A stretch of DNA of 64,000 nt, from the NCBI RefSeq assembly GCF_042682545.1, contig NZ_JBHUHQ010000016.1; one strand, 5' to 3'. Position 1 is the first letter of the stretch; every line of letters begins with the position of its first letter. Below the pieces are notes generated by a model. It ran no database searches and had not been told where the DNA came from. It saw only the letters and a program-made list of their open reading frames with translations. Positions 45,022 through 54,496 of the stretch are shown here, piece after piece. The stretch comes from Ornithinibacillus salinisoli (lineage in GTDB: Bacteria; Bacillota; Bacilli; Bacillales; Amphibacillaceae). A program made the position numbers and the translations under genes.

Positions 45022-45924
45022 ATGAAGAAATTATTATTAATAGTAACAACGGTTATACTAGCAGTTACATTGGCTGCTTGTGGAGATAGTGATAAAAAAG
45101 AAATTACGGTTGGAGCGAAGAACTTTACAGAGCAATTTTTATTGGCTAAAATGACAACCCTAATTTTGGAAGAGAATGGTTTTGAAGTAGACGAAAAAAG
45201 TAATATGGGAAGTAGTGCATTACGACAAGCACTTGAAAATGAACAGGTTGATTTGACTTGGGATTATACCGGTACAGGGTTAGTAACTTATTTAGGACAG
45301 GATCCAATTGCAGAAAAGCAAGTTGCATATGAAAAAGTAAATGAGATTGATCAAGCAGACAATGGAATTTATTGGACAAATTTATCTGAGGCTAATAATA
45401 CGTACACGATCATGATGCGCCAAGACCATGCGGATGAGCTAGGAATTACATCCATTAGTGATTTAGCAGATTATATGAATAATAATGGAAATCCATTTAG
45501 TTTTGCAACCGATGCAGAGTTTGCAAACCGTCCAGATGGACTGCCTGGAGTGGAAGAGACGTATGGCTTTGAATTTACGGATGAAAACGTGAAAGAAATG
45601 AGTATTGGTCTAAACTATGATGCATTACGTGACGAAGAGGTGGAGACATCAGTTGGATTTGCAACCGATGCACGAATCGATGCATTCAACTTTGTAAATC
45701 TAGAAGATGACATGCAATTTTTCCCCTCCTATAATGCAGCAATTGCAATGACCGAGGAAACTTATGAAACGTATCCTGAAATTGAAGAAATCATGCAACC
45801 ACTTGCAGAAACATTAACAGATGAGTCATTACGTGAACTGAATTACCTAGTAGATATCGAAGAGAATAGCGTGGATGATGTAGCAAGAGATTTCTTAGTA
45901 GAGAACGGATTATTAGAAGAATAG
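45022..45924 (+). CDS. Glycine betaine/choline-type osmoprotectant-binding lipoprotein
   Basis: Lipoprotein receptor of 300 residues, lipobox LAAC with C20. The mature domain starts EITVGAKNFTEQFLLAKMT and has the OpuAC fold pattern with WDYTGTGLVTYLG and GFATDARIDAFNFVNLEDD. Glycine betaine, choline or carnitine is the likely ligand; ligand-binding aromatics cannot be assigned reliably. Last gene of the operon, followed by a terminator. Confidence 0.9.
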   Translation: MKKLLLIVTTVILAVTLAACGDSDKKEITVGAKNFTEQFLLAKMTTLILEENGFEVDEKSNMGSSALRQALENEQVDLTWDYTGTGLVTYLGQDPIAEKQVAYEKVNEIDQADNGIYWTNLSEANNTYTIMMRQDHADELGITSISDLADYMNNNGNPFSFATDAEFANRPDGLPGVEETYGFEFTDENVKEMSIGLNYDALRDEEVETSVGFATDARIDAFNFVNLEDDMQFFPSYNAAIAMTEETYETYPEIEEIMQPLAETLTDESLRELNYLVDIEENSVDDVARDFLVENGLLEE

Positions 45925-45930
45925 GTAGGC

Positions 45931-45963
45931 AAAAAATAGCACTAGATTTGGTGCTATTTTTTG
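45931..45963 (+). terminator. Terminator of the osmoprotectant importer
   Basis: Perfect stem AAAAAATAGCAC / GTGCTATTTTTT. Confidence 0.9.
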
Positions 45964-46025
45964 ATTGTATATAAAGGATTTTCATAGATAAGAATCGAAT
46001 TACTTTAGAATGAGGAGGGATGGTT

Positions 46026-46502
46026 TTGGATATATCAATTCCAATCGGTCCAGGTCGATTTAATTTTCGTACTGGTGTAATCGTAATTGATCAGGATCGA
46101 GTATTATTACATAGAAATGAGTATGATGAACATTGGGCTCTTCCTGGTGGCAGGGTAGAAATGTTTGAAAGTACAGAAGATACAGCTGTTAGAGAGATGA
46201 AGGAAGAGCTCGATGTGGAGGTTGTCGTTGATCGCTTACTATGGTTTACCGAGAATTTTTTTCAATTTGAAGGGGAAGCATTCCATGAAATTGCTGCTTA
46301 TTATCACGTGAGTTTAAGGGATTCCTTATACAAAGGGAATGAGCCTTTTACAGGTAAGGAAGGCGATCGTGTATTAATCTACCAATGGTTTCCAATTAGT
46401 AGATTAAATGAAATAGAATTGTATCCAGAATTTTTAAGGGATGGTTTGAAAAAGCTTCCATTACATCCAGAGTTTCTCACGATTAAGGATGAAATGGGCT
46501 GA
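46026..46502 (+). CDS. NUDIX hydrolase
   Basis: Hydrolase of nucleoside diphosphates linked to another moiety, 158 residues. The Nudix box is visible as GGRVEMFESTEDTAVREMKEELDV (about 46-69 in this numbering), including REMKEEL and the leading G. ATG at 46020 touches the GAGGAGGG ribosome binding site, so TTG at 46026 with 7-nt spacing is more likely. It precedes a GGCT-like gene by 32 bp in the same direction. Substrate unknown. Confidence 0.87.
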   Translation: MDISIPIGPGRFNFRTGVIVIDQDRVLLHRNEYDEHWALPGGRVEMFESTEDTAVREMKEELDVEVVVDRLLWFTENFFQFEGEAFHEIAAYYHVSLRDSLYKGNEPFTGKEGDRVLIYQWFPISRLNEIELYPEFLRDGLKKLPLHPEFLTIKDEMG

Positions 46503-46534
46503 GAATAATATAGCGTTTATTAGGAGGTATAGGT

Positions 46535-47161
46535 GTGGATGTTTGGTATGTAAGCTATGGCTCTAATCTTTGCGAAGACCGGTTCATGTGCTATATCTAT
46601 GGAGACCGCCCCCCTGGTTCTGCCCAAGCGGAGATTGGCTGTACAGATAAAACCCCTCCACAAGCGAATGGGAAAATAGAAATACCATATTCCTTATACT
46701 TTTCAAAAGAAAGGAGCAAATGGGGAATCGGCGGGGTAGCTTTTATCGATCATGAAAGGAAGCACCAAACAAATACGATTGGAAGAAGATACTTGATTAC
46801 AGGTGAACAGTTTAGTGAAGTTGTGGCACAAGAAAACAATAGATCCACCATGTACATCGATTTGGAACAAGTGATTGCCAACGGCTCCTTATCTATTGGC
46901 TCTGGATGGTATGGTAGAGTTGTATATTTAGGCGTTATGGACGGTGCGCCGATGTTTACGTTTACGAATAATGATCCAAAGAAAAATATGAAGATAAATA
47001 AACCTGCTACTGCATATTTATCTACAATAGCACGGGGGTTATTGGAGTTAGGGTTAGAAAGGGAAGAAGTAGTGGAATATTTTATGAGTAAAGAGGGTAT
47101 TCGAGGTTTTATAACAAATGAAAAATTGAAGGAATATATCATAGAGGTGATGAAGCGCTGA
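46535..47161 (+). CDS. GGCT-like-fold protein
   Basis: A 208-residue cytoplasmic protein beginning VWYVSYGSNLCEDRFMCYIYG, the opening strand and phosphate-like loop of gamma-glutamylcyclotransferase-like (GGCT) proteins. The catalytic Glu of GGCT cannot be confirmed; the later region (70-208) is unlike the small canonical members. GTG start at 46535 after TAGGAGGT. It probably forms a small operon with the NUDIX gene. Function unknown. Confidence 0.65.
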   Translation: MDVWYVSYGSNLCEDRFMCYIYGDRPPGSAQAEIGCTDKTPPQANGKIEIPYSLYFSKERSKWGIGGVAFIDHERKHQTNTIGRRYLITGEQFSEVVAQENNRSTMYIDLEQVIANGSLSIGSGWYGRVVYLGVMDGAPMFTFTNNDPKKNMKINKPATAYLSTIARGLLELGLEREEVVEYFMSKEGIRGFITNEKLKEYIIEVMKR

Positions 47162-47182
47162 TTCTTGTTGTGAATCAGCGCT
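47154..47182 (+). terminator. Terminator overlapping the GGCT-like stop codon
   Basis: Perfect stem AGCGCTGATTC / GAATCAGCGCT, whose 5' arm includes the stop codon. Confidence 0.85.
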
Positions 47183-47280
47183 ATCTTTATTTTAAATATA
47201 TAAGTCTAGTATTGTACTATTTTTTAAAGTATTATGATAAATTAGCAATATGCAGACAACAGAAGGGGATTTTATGTAGT

Positions 47281-48882
47281 ATGAAAAAAATATCTCTGAA
47301 GACGAAAATTCTCGTATTAATAATCGGTTTAATTGTTATAATCACCATATTATTGACGGCAATAAATGCATATTTTGAATCACAGGATATTGAAGAACAA
47401 ATCGGACAGCAGGCACTTCATGTAGCTACCACAATCTCCGTAATGCCATCAATCATTGAAGCTTATGAATTAGAGAATCCAGCAGAGGTAATCCAACCGA
47501 TAGTAGAAGGAATTAGAGGATTAATTGGAGCAGAGTTTATTGTTTTAGGAAATAAAGATAGTATTCGGTATGCCCATCCAGATGTTAATAAGATTGGTAA
47601 AAAGATGGTGGGAGGAGATAATGATCGTGCTTTACTTCATGGTGAATACTATACTTCAAAAGCAGTGGGTAGTTTAGGTCCTTCACTAAGAGGGAAAGCA
47701 CCAATATTTAATGACAAAGGTGAAGTTGTTGGCATTGTATCTGTTGGTTTTATGGTAGAAGACATTAAGACAATTATTTATAATCGACTACTAAAAATTA
47801 GTGGTGCATCGTTAGTTGTGTTAGTAGTAGGGAGTATAGGTGGGATACTACTGGCAAGGAATATACGAAAAGATACATTTGGTTTAGAACCACATCAGAT
47901 TGCTTCCTTGTTCCGGGATCGAAACGCTATTCTATTGTCGATTAAAGAGGGAATAATAGCCATTGATCATCAAGGGATCATTACAATGATGAATGAATCG
48001 GCCCAAAAAATATTAGGTTTATCAAAGTATAATGTTAATAAAAAAGTTGAAGAAGTATTCCCAAATACGAAGATGTATCATGTGCTAAATTCTGGGGATA
48101 CGATGAAGGATGATGAAATGTTCTTGAACAATCGGCAAGTAATCGTGAATCGAACACCGATTGTTAATGAAGAAGGAAATGTTGTTGGAGTAGTTGCTAG
48201 TTTTAGAGATAAAACAGAGATTAATGAGATGTTAAATACGTTAAAGGAAGTTCGCCAATACTCAGAAGATCTACGTGCTCAAACACATGAGTATACAAAT
48301 AAATTATATGTTTTATCTGGGTTACTACAATTAGGACATTATGACGAAGCAATTGAGTTAATTCAGGCAGAGTCAAAAATGAATGTTGTTCAGAATAAAG
48401 TATTGTTGGAGCAAATAAAAGAAAGAACAGTACAAGCAATTCTTTTAGGGAAAATAGGAAAATCCTCAGAGAAAAAGATTGATTTTAAAATTGATAGAAA
48501 TAGTCATCTGGAAAAATTACCTAAACAAGTGGATCTTCCAAAATTAATTACTATCTTAGGGAATCTGATTGATAATGCGCTGGAAGCTGTAGAGCATCAG
48601 GAGGATAAACAAGTAATATTTTTTGTAACAGATGTCGGTGGGGATATCGTTATTGAGGTTTCTGACAATGGAGAAGGAATATCAGATGATAGGATAACAA
48701 GGATTTTTGAAAAAGGATACTCTACGAAACAAGGAAATGACCGAGGGTTTGGACTGACATTAGTAAAAGAAACAGTAGATGAGCTTGGAGGTCAAATAGA
48801 ATTTCATAACCAGCCTAGTGGTGGAGCAGTATTTACTATCTTTTTAACAAAAAATATTGGCAAAAAGGGGGATTCTAAATGA
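47281..48882 (+). CDS. CitA/DcuS-like sensor histidine kinase
   Basis: Membrane histidine kinase of 533 residues for di/tricarboxylates. TM1 lies at about 7-29. An extracytoplasmic PAS-like sensor (30-165) includes GNKDSIRYAHPDVNKIGKKM, typical of CitA/DctS proteins. TM2 is at about 172-192, then a PAS domain (about 205-310). The H-box is LRAQTHEYTNKLYVLSGLLQ. The HATPase part has NLIDNALEAV, DNGEGISDD and GFGLTLVKETV. The longest frame starts at 47170, but that is upstream of the terminator and lacks a ribosome binding site, so ATG at 47281 is used. It overlaps the response regulator gene by 4 bp. Confidence 0.9.
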   Translation: MKKISLKTKILVLIIGLIVIITILLTAINAYFESQDIEEQIGQQALHVATTISVMPSIIEAYELENPAEVIQPIVEGIRGLIGAEFIVLGNKDSIRYAHPDVNKIGKKMVGGDNDRALLHGEYYTSKAVGSLGPSLRGKAPIFNDKGEVVGIVSVGFMVEDIKTIIYNRLLKISGASLVVLVVGSIGGILLARNIRKDTFGLEPHQIASLFRDRNAILLSIKEGIIAIDHQGIITMMNESAQKILGLSKYNVNKKVEEVFPNTKMYHVLNSGDTMKDDEMFLNNRQVIVNRTPIVNEEGNVVGVVASFRDKTEINEMLNTLKEVRQYSEDLRAQTHEYTNKLYVLSGLLQLGHYDEAIELIQAESKMNVVQNKVLLEQIKERTVQAILLGKIGKSSEKKIDFKIDRNSHLEKLPKQVDLPKLITILGNLIDNALEAVEHQEDKQVIFFVTDVGGDIVIEVSDNGEGISDDRITRIFEKGYSTKQGNDRGFGLTLVKETVDELGGQIEFHNQPSGGAVFTIFLTKNIGKKGDSK

Positions 48883-49556
48883 TTCAGGTTATTATTGCAG
48901 AAGATGATTTTCGAATTGCCAATATCCATGAAGAATTTTTAAAGAAAGTTAGTGGATTTGAGGTAGTTGGAAAAGCATTAAATGGAGATGAAACGATAAA
49001 GCTAGTTCATAGTCATCATGTAGATCTTGTTCTACTAGATGTGTACATGCCTGATATACTTGGTTCGGAGCTTATTCAAGATATTCGTAACATTGACCCT
49101 AACATTGACATTATTATGATATCTGCTGCTACGGAAATGGGTATCGTTGGGGAAGTGATTCGTAATGGTGTGTTTGATTATATAATTAAGCCTGTAAAAA
49201 TGGAAAGATTTATTGAAACGGTAGAACGATTTAAAGAAATGAAGGAAAAGCTTGATAAAAAAGTGGAGGTTGATCAATCTTTATTAGATGAATATTTTGG
49301 CCATTATTCGGAAACAAACAATTTAACGAAACAAACACCTAAAGGGATTGATCCACTAACACTTGAAAAAGTGACAAAGATTATTAACCAACTTGATTCT
49401 GGAATTACGGCCGAAAAAATGGGAGAGAAAATCGGAGTATCACGTACCACTGCTCGTCGTTATTTAGAATACTTAATTTCAACTGGGGCTATAACTGCAG
49501 AGTTAGAATATGGAATTGTTGGTAGGCCAGAGCGTCGCTATCATATGAATAAATAA
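48879..49556 (+). CDS. CitB/DctR-like response regulator
   Basis: A 225-residue response regulator. The acidic pocket is D9-D10, D54 in LVLLDVYMPD is the phosphorylation site, and the conserved lysine is in DYIIKPVKM. The C-terminal DNA-binding domain (GITAEKMGEKIGVSRTTARRYLEYL, about 165-190) is the winged helix typical of CitB-type regulators. It starts within the kinase stop codon (ATGA). It probably activates the tctCBA operon, whose leader begins about 300 bp downstream. Confidence 0.9.
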   Translation: MIQVIIAEDDFRIANIHEEFLKKVSGFEVVGKALNGDETIKLVHSHHVDLVLLDVYMPDILGSELIQDIRNIDPNIDIIMISAATEMGIVGEVIRNGVFDYIIKPVKMERFIETVERFKEMKEKLDKKVEVDQSLLDEYFGHYSETNNLTKQTPKGIDPLTLEKVTKIINQLDSGITAEKMGEKIGVSRTTARRYLEYLISTGAITAELEYGIVGRPERRYHMNK

Positions 49557-49657
49557 TAGTTAGAGAAAGCGTATGTATGAATTGCTAATTTTGATGTTTT
49601 TTCCAGATTAGTAATGGAAGTTTTATCCGTGATGATTTAAACAAATAAATATCCCTT

Positions 49658-49707
49658 ACACAAAAAAGCTTGGATTAGATTTATTTCTATCCAAGTTTTT
49701 TTGTGTT
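49658..49707 (+). terminator. Terminator after the two-component genes
   Basis: Stem CTTGGAT / ATCCAAG with seven T. The 398-bp gap to tctC (49557-49954) otherwise holds the cre/promoter noted next; no small gene was found. Confidence 0.7.
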
Positions 49708-49868
49708 AAACAAGTGATAAAAACGGTACCAAAGAATTTGCTATTCTATTTTGGGTTTAATCGTCTATTCGGAAGAGAACTGCCTAATTTATGATGATGC
49801 TTTTTTTTATGATCAATGCATGAACAAAATGAACAAAATAGATGAAAAGAACTTTTTGTTTTTTAAAT

Positions 49869-49905
49869 TGAAAACGGTTACATTATATGAGCAATAATTT
49901 ATATT
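49869..49905 (+). promoter_or_regulatory. cre site and promoter of tctC
   Basis: TGAAAACGGTTACA (49869-49882) fits the CcpA cre consensus fully. A candidate promoter GTTACA (49877) / TATATT (49900) with 17-bp spacing overlaps it, so CcpA would block it. A binding site for the neighbouring response regulator could not be identified. Confidence 0.65.
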
Positions 49906-49954
49906 GGAGAACAAGTACTTTTATTAATTTTTAAACAAGGGGGAATTATTTAAA

Positions 49955-50959
49955 ATGAAAAAATGTTTATTTTTCATAACGTTTATGTTTTTGTTAGCAT
50001 CATTAGTTGCTTGTTCAAATGACGAAGCTTCAAGTGGAGATACAAATGGTGAATGGGAACCAGAGCAAGCTATAGAAATTGTAGCACCAGCTGGGGCAGG
50101 TGGTGGTTGGGATACAACTGCTAGAATGGCAGCTAAAGTATTCGGTGAAACAGGAATCATTGAAGAAGATATAGGCGTTGTGAATAAGCCTGGTGGAGGT
50201 GGAGCGGTAGGTTGGGCTTATGTCGCTGGACATGAAGGAAGTCCACATAATTTATTTGTTGCTTCTCCACCACTTATTCTAGTTCCTTTAAATGGTCAAT
50301 CAGAGTATGGGTATGAGGATTTTACTCCCTTAGCGAATATGATTGCTGACTATGCAGCATTTGCTGTAAGGGAAGATGCGCCTTGGGACAATTTAAATGA
50401 GTTATTTGAAGATATGAAGAAAGATCCTGAAAGTATTACAGTAGTTGGGACATCATCTCCTGGTAGCATGGACCACATTCAATTTGTTCAAATTGCTAAG
50501 GCTGCTGGTGTTGATGTAACGAAAATTAAATATGTTACAGATCCTGATGGTGTTGGTTTAACGCAGCTATTAAATGGTAGTGTTGAAGTATTTTCCACAG
50601 GTGTATCGGAAACAATTGAGCAGGTTAAAGCGGGATCAATTAAAGTTCTAGGTATTACATCTGAAGAGAGGTTAGAAGGTGAAGTACTTGAAGACTTTCC
50701 AACAGCTAAGGAACAGGGCATTGATGCGACTTTTGTAAATTGGCGGGGATTCTTTGGACCTCCAAATATGGATGAAGCAGCAGTAAAGTATTATGAAGAT
50801 AAATTCCAAGAGTTAAGTGACTCGGAAGAATTTGCTGAGATCCGTAATCAATATGGATGGAATGAAATGTATATGAATAGTGAAGAATATAAAGCATTTT
50901 TAGAAGAACAAAATGATGAAGTGCAAGCATTACTGGATGAATTAGGACTTGGAGAATAG
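49955..50959 (+). CDS. tctC: Tripartite tricarboxylate transporter binding lipoprotein TctC
   Basis: Extracytoplasmic receptor for citrate or related carboxylates, 334 residues, lipobox LVAC with C20. The family hallmarks follow: IVAPAGAGGGWDTTARMAAKVF (about 46-67) and NKPGGGGAVGWAYVAG. The gene opens an operon with TctB, TctA and a DASS transporter and is separated from TctB by a hairpin. The adjacent CitA/CitB-like pair is the likely regulator. Confidence 0.92.
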   Translation: MKKCLFFITFMFLLASLVACSNDEASSGDTNGEWEPEQAIEIVAPAGAGGGWDTTARMAAKVFGETGIIEEDIGVVNKPGGGGAVGWAYVAGHEGSPHNLFVASPPLILVPLNGQSEYGYEDFTPLANMIADYAAFAVREDAPWDNLNELFEDMKKDPESITVVGTSSPGSMDHIQFVQIAKAAGVDVTKIKYVTDPDGVGLTQLLNGSVEVFSTGVSETIEQVKAGSIKVLGITSEERLEGEVLEDFPTAKEQGIDATFVNWRGFFGPPNMDEAAVKYYEDKFQELSDSEEFAEIRNQYGWNEMYMNSEEYKAFLEEQNDEVQALLDELGLGE

Positions 50960-50964
50960 TTAAT

Positions 50965-50999
50965 AAGGAAGTCAATGATTACGGGTCATTGACTTCCTT
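50965..50999 (+). terminator. Intercistronic hairpin after tctC
   Basis: A perfect 14-bp inverted repeat AAGGAAGTCAATGA / TCATTGACTTCCTT lies between tctC and tctB. As after the CUT1 binding-protein gene, it would boost binding protein over permease. Confidence 0.8.
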
Positions 51000-51023
51000 C
51001 ATTCGAAGTAAGGTGGTGACTAC

Positions 51024-51482
51024 ATGTTAAAAACGTTAAATCAAAAATTAAGTATCGTACTTTTATTCATTGCGATCGGCTATTTGTTTCTCACATATCA
51101 ATTACCGTCATATCCATATGCACAAATAGATTCAGATGTGTTACCAAAGGGATTAGGTTTTTTATTGGTAATATTGGCTGTAGCGCTATTCTTTACCAAG
51201 GATTCAGAAACAGAAGAACAGAAGGAAAGAAGAAACATACCTAAAAAGGATGTTTTGGCTCTACTTGTTGTTTTTGTATTTGTATTCTTTTATATCTTTT
51301 TATTAGAAGTTCTTGGTTTTGTGCTTACTACAGCAATATTCATTTTTTTCTGTTCTTGGTTCCTAGGATATAGAAAACATATTACGAATGTAGTCGTCGC
51401 AATTCTATTTCCTTTATTTATGTATTTTACTTTTACAGAATTTCTCCAGATCAGTTTACCACAAGGAATATTGCCGTTTTAA
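51024..51482 (+). CDS. tctB: Tripartite tricarboxylate transporter small membrane subunit TctB
   Basis: A 152-residue protein with four hydrophobic segments, the DUF1468/TctB pattern of a small accessory membrane subunit. Short and poorly conserved; the call depends on position between tctC and tctA, which is very typical. Its start ATG follows AAGGTGGTGA. Confidence 0.85.
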   Translation: MLKTLNQKLSIVLLFIAIGYLFLTYQLPSYPYAQIDSDVLPKGLGFLLVILAVALFFTKDSETEEQKERRNIPKKDVLALLVVFVFVFFYIFLLEVLGFVLTTAIFIFFCSWFLGYRKHITNVVVAILFPLFMYFTFTEFLQISLPQGILPF

Positions 51483-51494
51483 GGAGGGATGCAG

Positions 51495-52982
51495 ATGGGT
51501 TCAATAGAAGGTATTTTAACAGGATTTCAAGTCGCATTTAGTGTAGAAGGAATTTTATTTGTATTAATTGGTGTATTTATTGGTACTTTTATAGGTATGC
51601 TACCTGGTCTAGGTCCAATAAGTGCCATTGCTGTTATGATCCCTGTAACATTTGGAATGGACCCAACACCAGCATTAGTTATGATGGCTGGTGTTTATTA
51701 TGGAGCAGTGTTTGGTGGCTCAACGTCATCCATTCTCTTAAATGCTCCTGGTATTTCAGGAACAGTTGCTACTGCATTTGATGGATACCCAATGGCACAA
51801 CAAGGTAAAGCTGGAAAGGCACTAGCAATTGCAGCCACTTCTTCATTTATTGGGGGAACGATAAGTGTAATTTTATTAATGCTTTTAGCACCCATGCTTT
51901 CAAGTGTTGCCATTTCATTTGGTCCGCCTGCATATTTTGCTCTAATGTTTTTAGGATTGACTGCAATTACTAGTTTATCAGAAGGGTCTACGATTAAGGC
52001 ATTAATATCAGCGGTTATCGGGTTTATGGTAGTAACGATTGGCATCGACGCTCAAACAGGTACACAGCGTTTTACCTTTGGAAATGCTAATTTGCTAGAG
52101 GGAATAGATTTTTTAGTCATTGCTTTAGGTTTATTTGCTTTAGCGGAAGTTTGTACGTTAATCATTAAGCGAAAAGATCTTTCCATGGATCATACACATA
52201 AACTTGGTAGCCTTAAAATAACGAAACAAGAAGCAAAAGCGATGAGTGGACCAGTTTCGAGACAGTCTTTCATGGGATTTATATTAGGTGTCTTGCCTGG
52301 AGCTGGAGCGACAATTGCTTCGTTTATTGGTTATATTACCGAAAAACGTATTTCAAAGAAACCAGAAGAGTTTGGAAAAGGATCTGTAAAAGGGCTTGCT
52401 GCACCAGAGGCAGCAAATAATGCAGCAACTAGTGGGGCGTTTGTTCCTTTACTTAGTTTAGGTATCCCAGGTTCTGGTACTACTGCTGTTTTATTGGGAG
52501 CATTTTTAGTGTTAGGAGTACAACCAGGACCATTACTTATGTCTGACCGCCCAGAAATTTTTTGGGGCATTATTGCTAGTATGTATATCGGAAATGTATT
52601 CTTATTAATATTAAATCTACCATTAATTCCATATATCTCGAAAATATTAAAAATACCTCGTCCTTTACTAATTTCGCTCGTTATTATGTTTAGTATTATT
52701 GGCGTGTATGCAATCAGTTTCAGTACATTTGATCTATACATGTTACTACTATTTGGAGTTATTGGTTTTATTATGAGATTGTTTTCTTTCCCGGCACCAC
52801 CATTTATCCTAGCATTTATTCTTGGAGGAATGATGGAACAGTCATTTAGACAATCACTTACAATTTCTAATGGTAGTTATATGATTTTTATCCAAGAACC
52901 AATTGCCTTAACGCTAATAATTATTGGATTACTATCATTTGCCTTTCCGATTATTGGACAATTACGGAAACGCAAGAGGTGA
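51495..52982 (+). CDS. tctA: Tripartite tricarboxylate transporter large membrane subunit TctA
   Basis: A 495-residue channel subunit with about 12 membrane segments. Family signatures are IGTFIGMLPGLGPISAIAVMIP (about 25-46), YYGAVFGGSTSSILLNAPG and a second-half GVLPGAGATIASFIGY / EAANNAATSGAFVPLLSLGIPGSGTTAVLL. ATG at 51489 is contiguous with AGGAGGG, so ATG at 51495 is the better start. Followed by a DASS transporter gene after 4 bp. Confidence 0.93.
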   Translation: MGSIEGILTGFQVAFSVEGILFVLIGVFIGTFIGMLPGLGPISAIAVMIPVTFGMDPTPALVMMAGVYYGAVFGGSTSSILLNAPGISGTVATAFDGYPMAQQGKAGKALAIAATSSFIGGTISVILLMLLAPMLSSVAISFGPPAYFALMFLGLTAITSLSEGSTIKALISAVIGFMVVTIGIDAQTGTQRFTFGNANLLEGIDFLVIALGLFALAEVCTLIIKRKDLSMDHTHKLGSLKITKQEAKAMSGPVSRQSFMGFILGVLPGAGATIASFIGYITEKRISKKPEEFGKGSVKGLAAPEAANNAATSGAFVPLLSLGIPGSGTTAVLLGAFLVLGVQPGPLLMSDRPEIFWGIIASMYIGNVFLLILNLPLIPYISKILKIPRPLLISLVIMFSIIGVYAISFSTFDLYMLLLFGVIGFIMRLFSFPAPPFILAFILGGMMEQSFRQSLTISNGSYMIFIQEPIALTLIIIGLLSFAFPIIGQLRKRKR

Positions 52983-52986
52983 TATA

Positions 52987-54399
52987 ATGAAATTACTTCT
53001 AAAGGAAATACAATTAAATAAAAACATGATGCTGTACCTATTTATAGGTATGGCATTGTTTTTTATTATTTCAATAGGGCATTCTGCATTATTAGAAAAT
53101 TTTTCTGTACAACAAAAGTGGACTTTATTATTGCTAGCGATTGCTATATTTTTATGGATTACGACTCCAATTCCAACTGGTGCAAGCAGTATTTTAATTT
53201 TGGCCTTGATGTTACTTTTCAAGTTAGTTGATAACATTGAGCAGGCAGTCGTAGGCTTTCTTTCACCTGCCCTTTATTTCATTTTAATGCTATCCATTAT
53301 AAGTCAGGCTTTAGTAAAAGTAGGGATAGATAAAATTATAGCTCGTTTTTTATTCAAGATCAGCAAAGGTGGACCTCGTTTTATTATAATTGGATTACCA
53401 ATATTTATTTTAATACTTCCTATACTGCTACCTTCTGCAGTGGCTCGGTTTAAAATGTTGCTGCCACTAATTAGTAGTTTAAATAAATATTATGGCTTAT
53501 CAAATAAAAGTCTATTTAAAAAATATTGTATCTATGTCATAGGAATGATGAATCAAAATGCAACCATGATTATTTACACAGGTGGAGGATTTCCGATTTT
53601 GGCATCGCAATTACTACGAGATTACAATGTCGCTGAATTGGGATGGTTAGATTGGTTTTTATTAATTGCACCCCCATTATGGATCGGGTCATTGATTATT
53701 GTGCTTGTTGTCTGGAAATTCCTTGCACATCATACGAACGAGGAAATACCAAAGAATAATTTCGATGGGTTTATTCAAACCGAGCAAGAACCAATTTCTG
53801 CTAAATTTTGGATTGTGGTCATTGGATTTTTATTAATGATTTTGACTTGGATCGTGACTGACCAACAACATGTTCCATTACTATTACCCCCTATGCTATA
53901 TGTTGTTTTTTTATCAACTTCACGTATTAGACTGGTAACAAATAAGGTAATAAGAGAGTTTGATTGGGAAAACTATTTATTATTAGGAGCATCGTTTTCA
54001 TTAGGCATGTTAATGGCAGAAAATGGTACAGCTTCTGTCCTTGCTAATCAACTACTTCATATTCTTCCAGAGAATACAAGCATCGAAGTAAAAGTAATCA
54101 TTATGGCAATAATCATTTTCATATTACGTTTCTTTTTTATTATGCCATCTTCTGCGATGATTGTTATTTTCCCTATTGTTATGTCTTACTCTTCATTGAT
54201 TGGTCTACCTTTAATACAATTAGCATTTTTAATTGTACTGATAATAGGCAGTATGATGGTTTTACCGATTCATGCAACAACGACGTATTTGGCATATGAA
54301 ACAGGAGTATTAACAAAAAAAGAACAATATAGTATTGGAATATTTTCAAGTATACTTTTTGTGGGGATTGCCATCATTGCTACACTTTTCTACTGGTAG
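52987..54399 (+). CDS. DASS/SLC13-family anion symporter
   Basis: A 470-residue carrier with about 11 membrane segments of the divalent anion:sodium symporter family, taking up di- or tricarboxylates. A typical loop FLSPALYFILMLSIISQALVKVGID is near 80-105, and a later motif SMMVLPIHATTTYLAYETG fits the second half of the family signature. The longest frame begins inside tctA at 52924, but AGAGGTGAT precedes the ATG at 52987 (MKLLLKEI). It forms the last gene of the tct operon and may serve as a second route for the same substrate. Confidence 0.8.
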   Translation: MKLLLKEIQLNKNMMLYLFIGMALFFIISIGHSALLENFSVQQKWTLLLLAIAIFLWITTPIPTGASSILILALMLLFKLVDNIEQAVVGFLSPALYFILMLSIISQALVKVGIDKIIARFLFKISKGGPRFIIIGLPIFILILPILLPSAVARFKMLLPLISSLNKYYGLSNKSLFKKYCIYVIGMMNQNATMIIYTGGGFPILASQLLRDYNVAELGWLDWFLLIAPPLWIGSLIIVLVVWKFLAHHTNEEIPKNNFDGFIQTEQEPISAKFWIVVIGFLLMILTWIVTDQQHVPLLLPPMLYVVFLSTSRIRLVTNKVIREFDWENYLLLGASFSLGMLMAENGTASVLANQLLHILPENTSIEVKVIIMAIIIFILRFFFIMPSSAMIVIFPIVMSYSSLIGLPLIQLAFLIVLIIGSMMVLPIHATTTYLAYETGVLTKKEQYSIGIFSSILFVGIAIIATLFYW

Positions 54400-54496
54400 A
54401 AAATTTGAATTTAAAAGTACTTTGGATTTTTTTATATTTTTAACATATTGTATTTAGTGAATGGTATCATTACTACATATACGGAGGGGAGAATGT

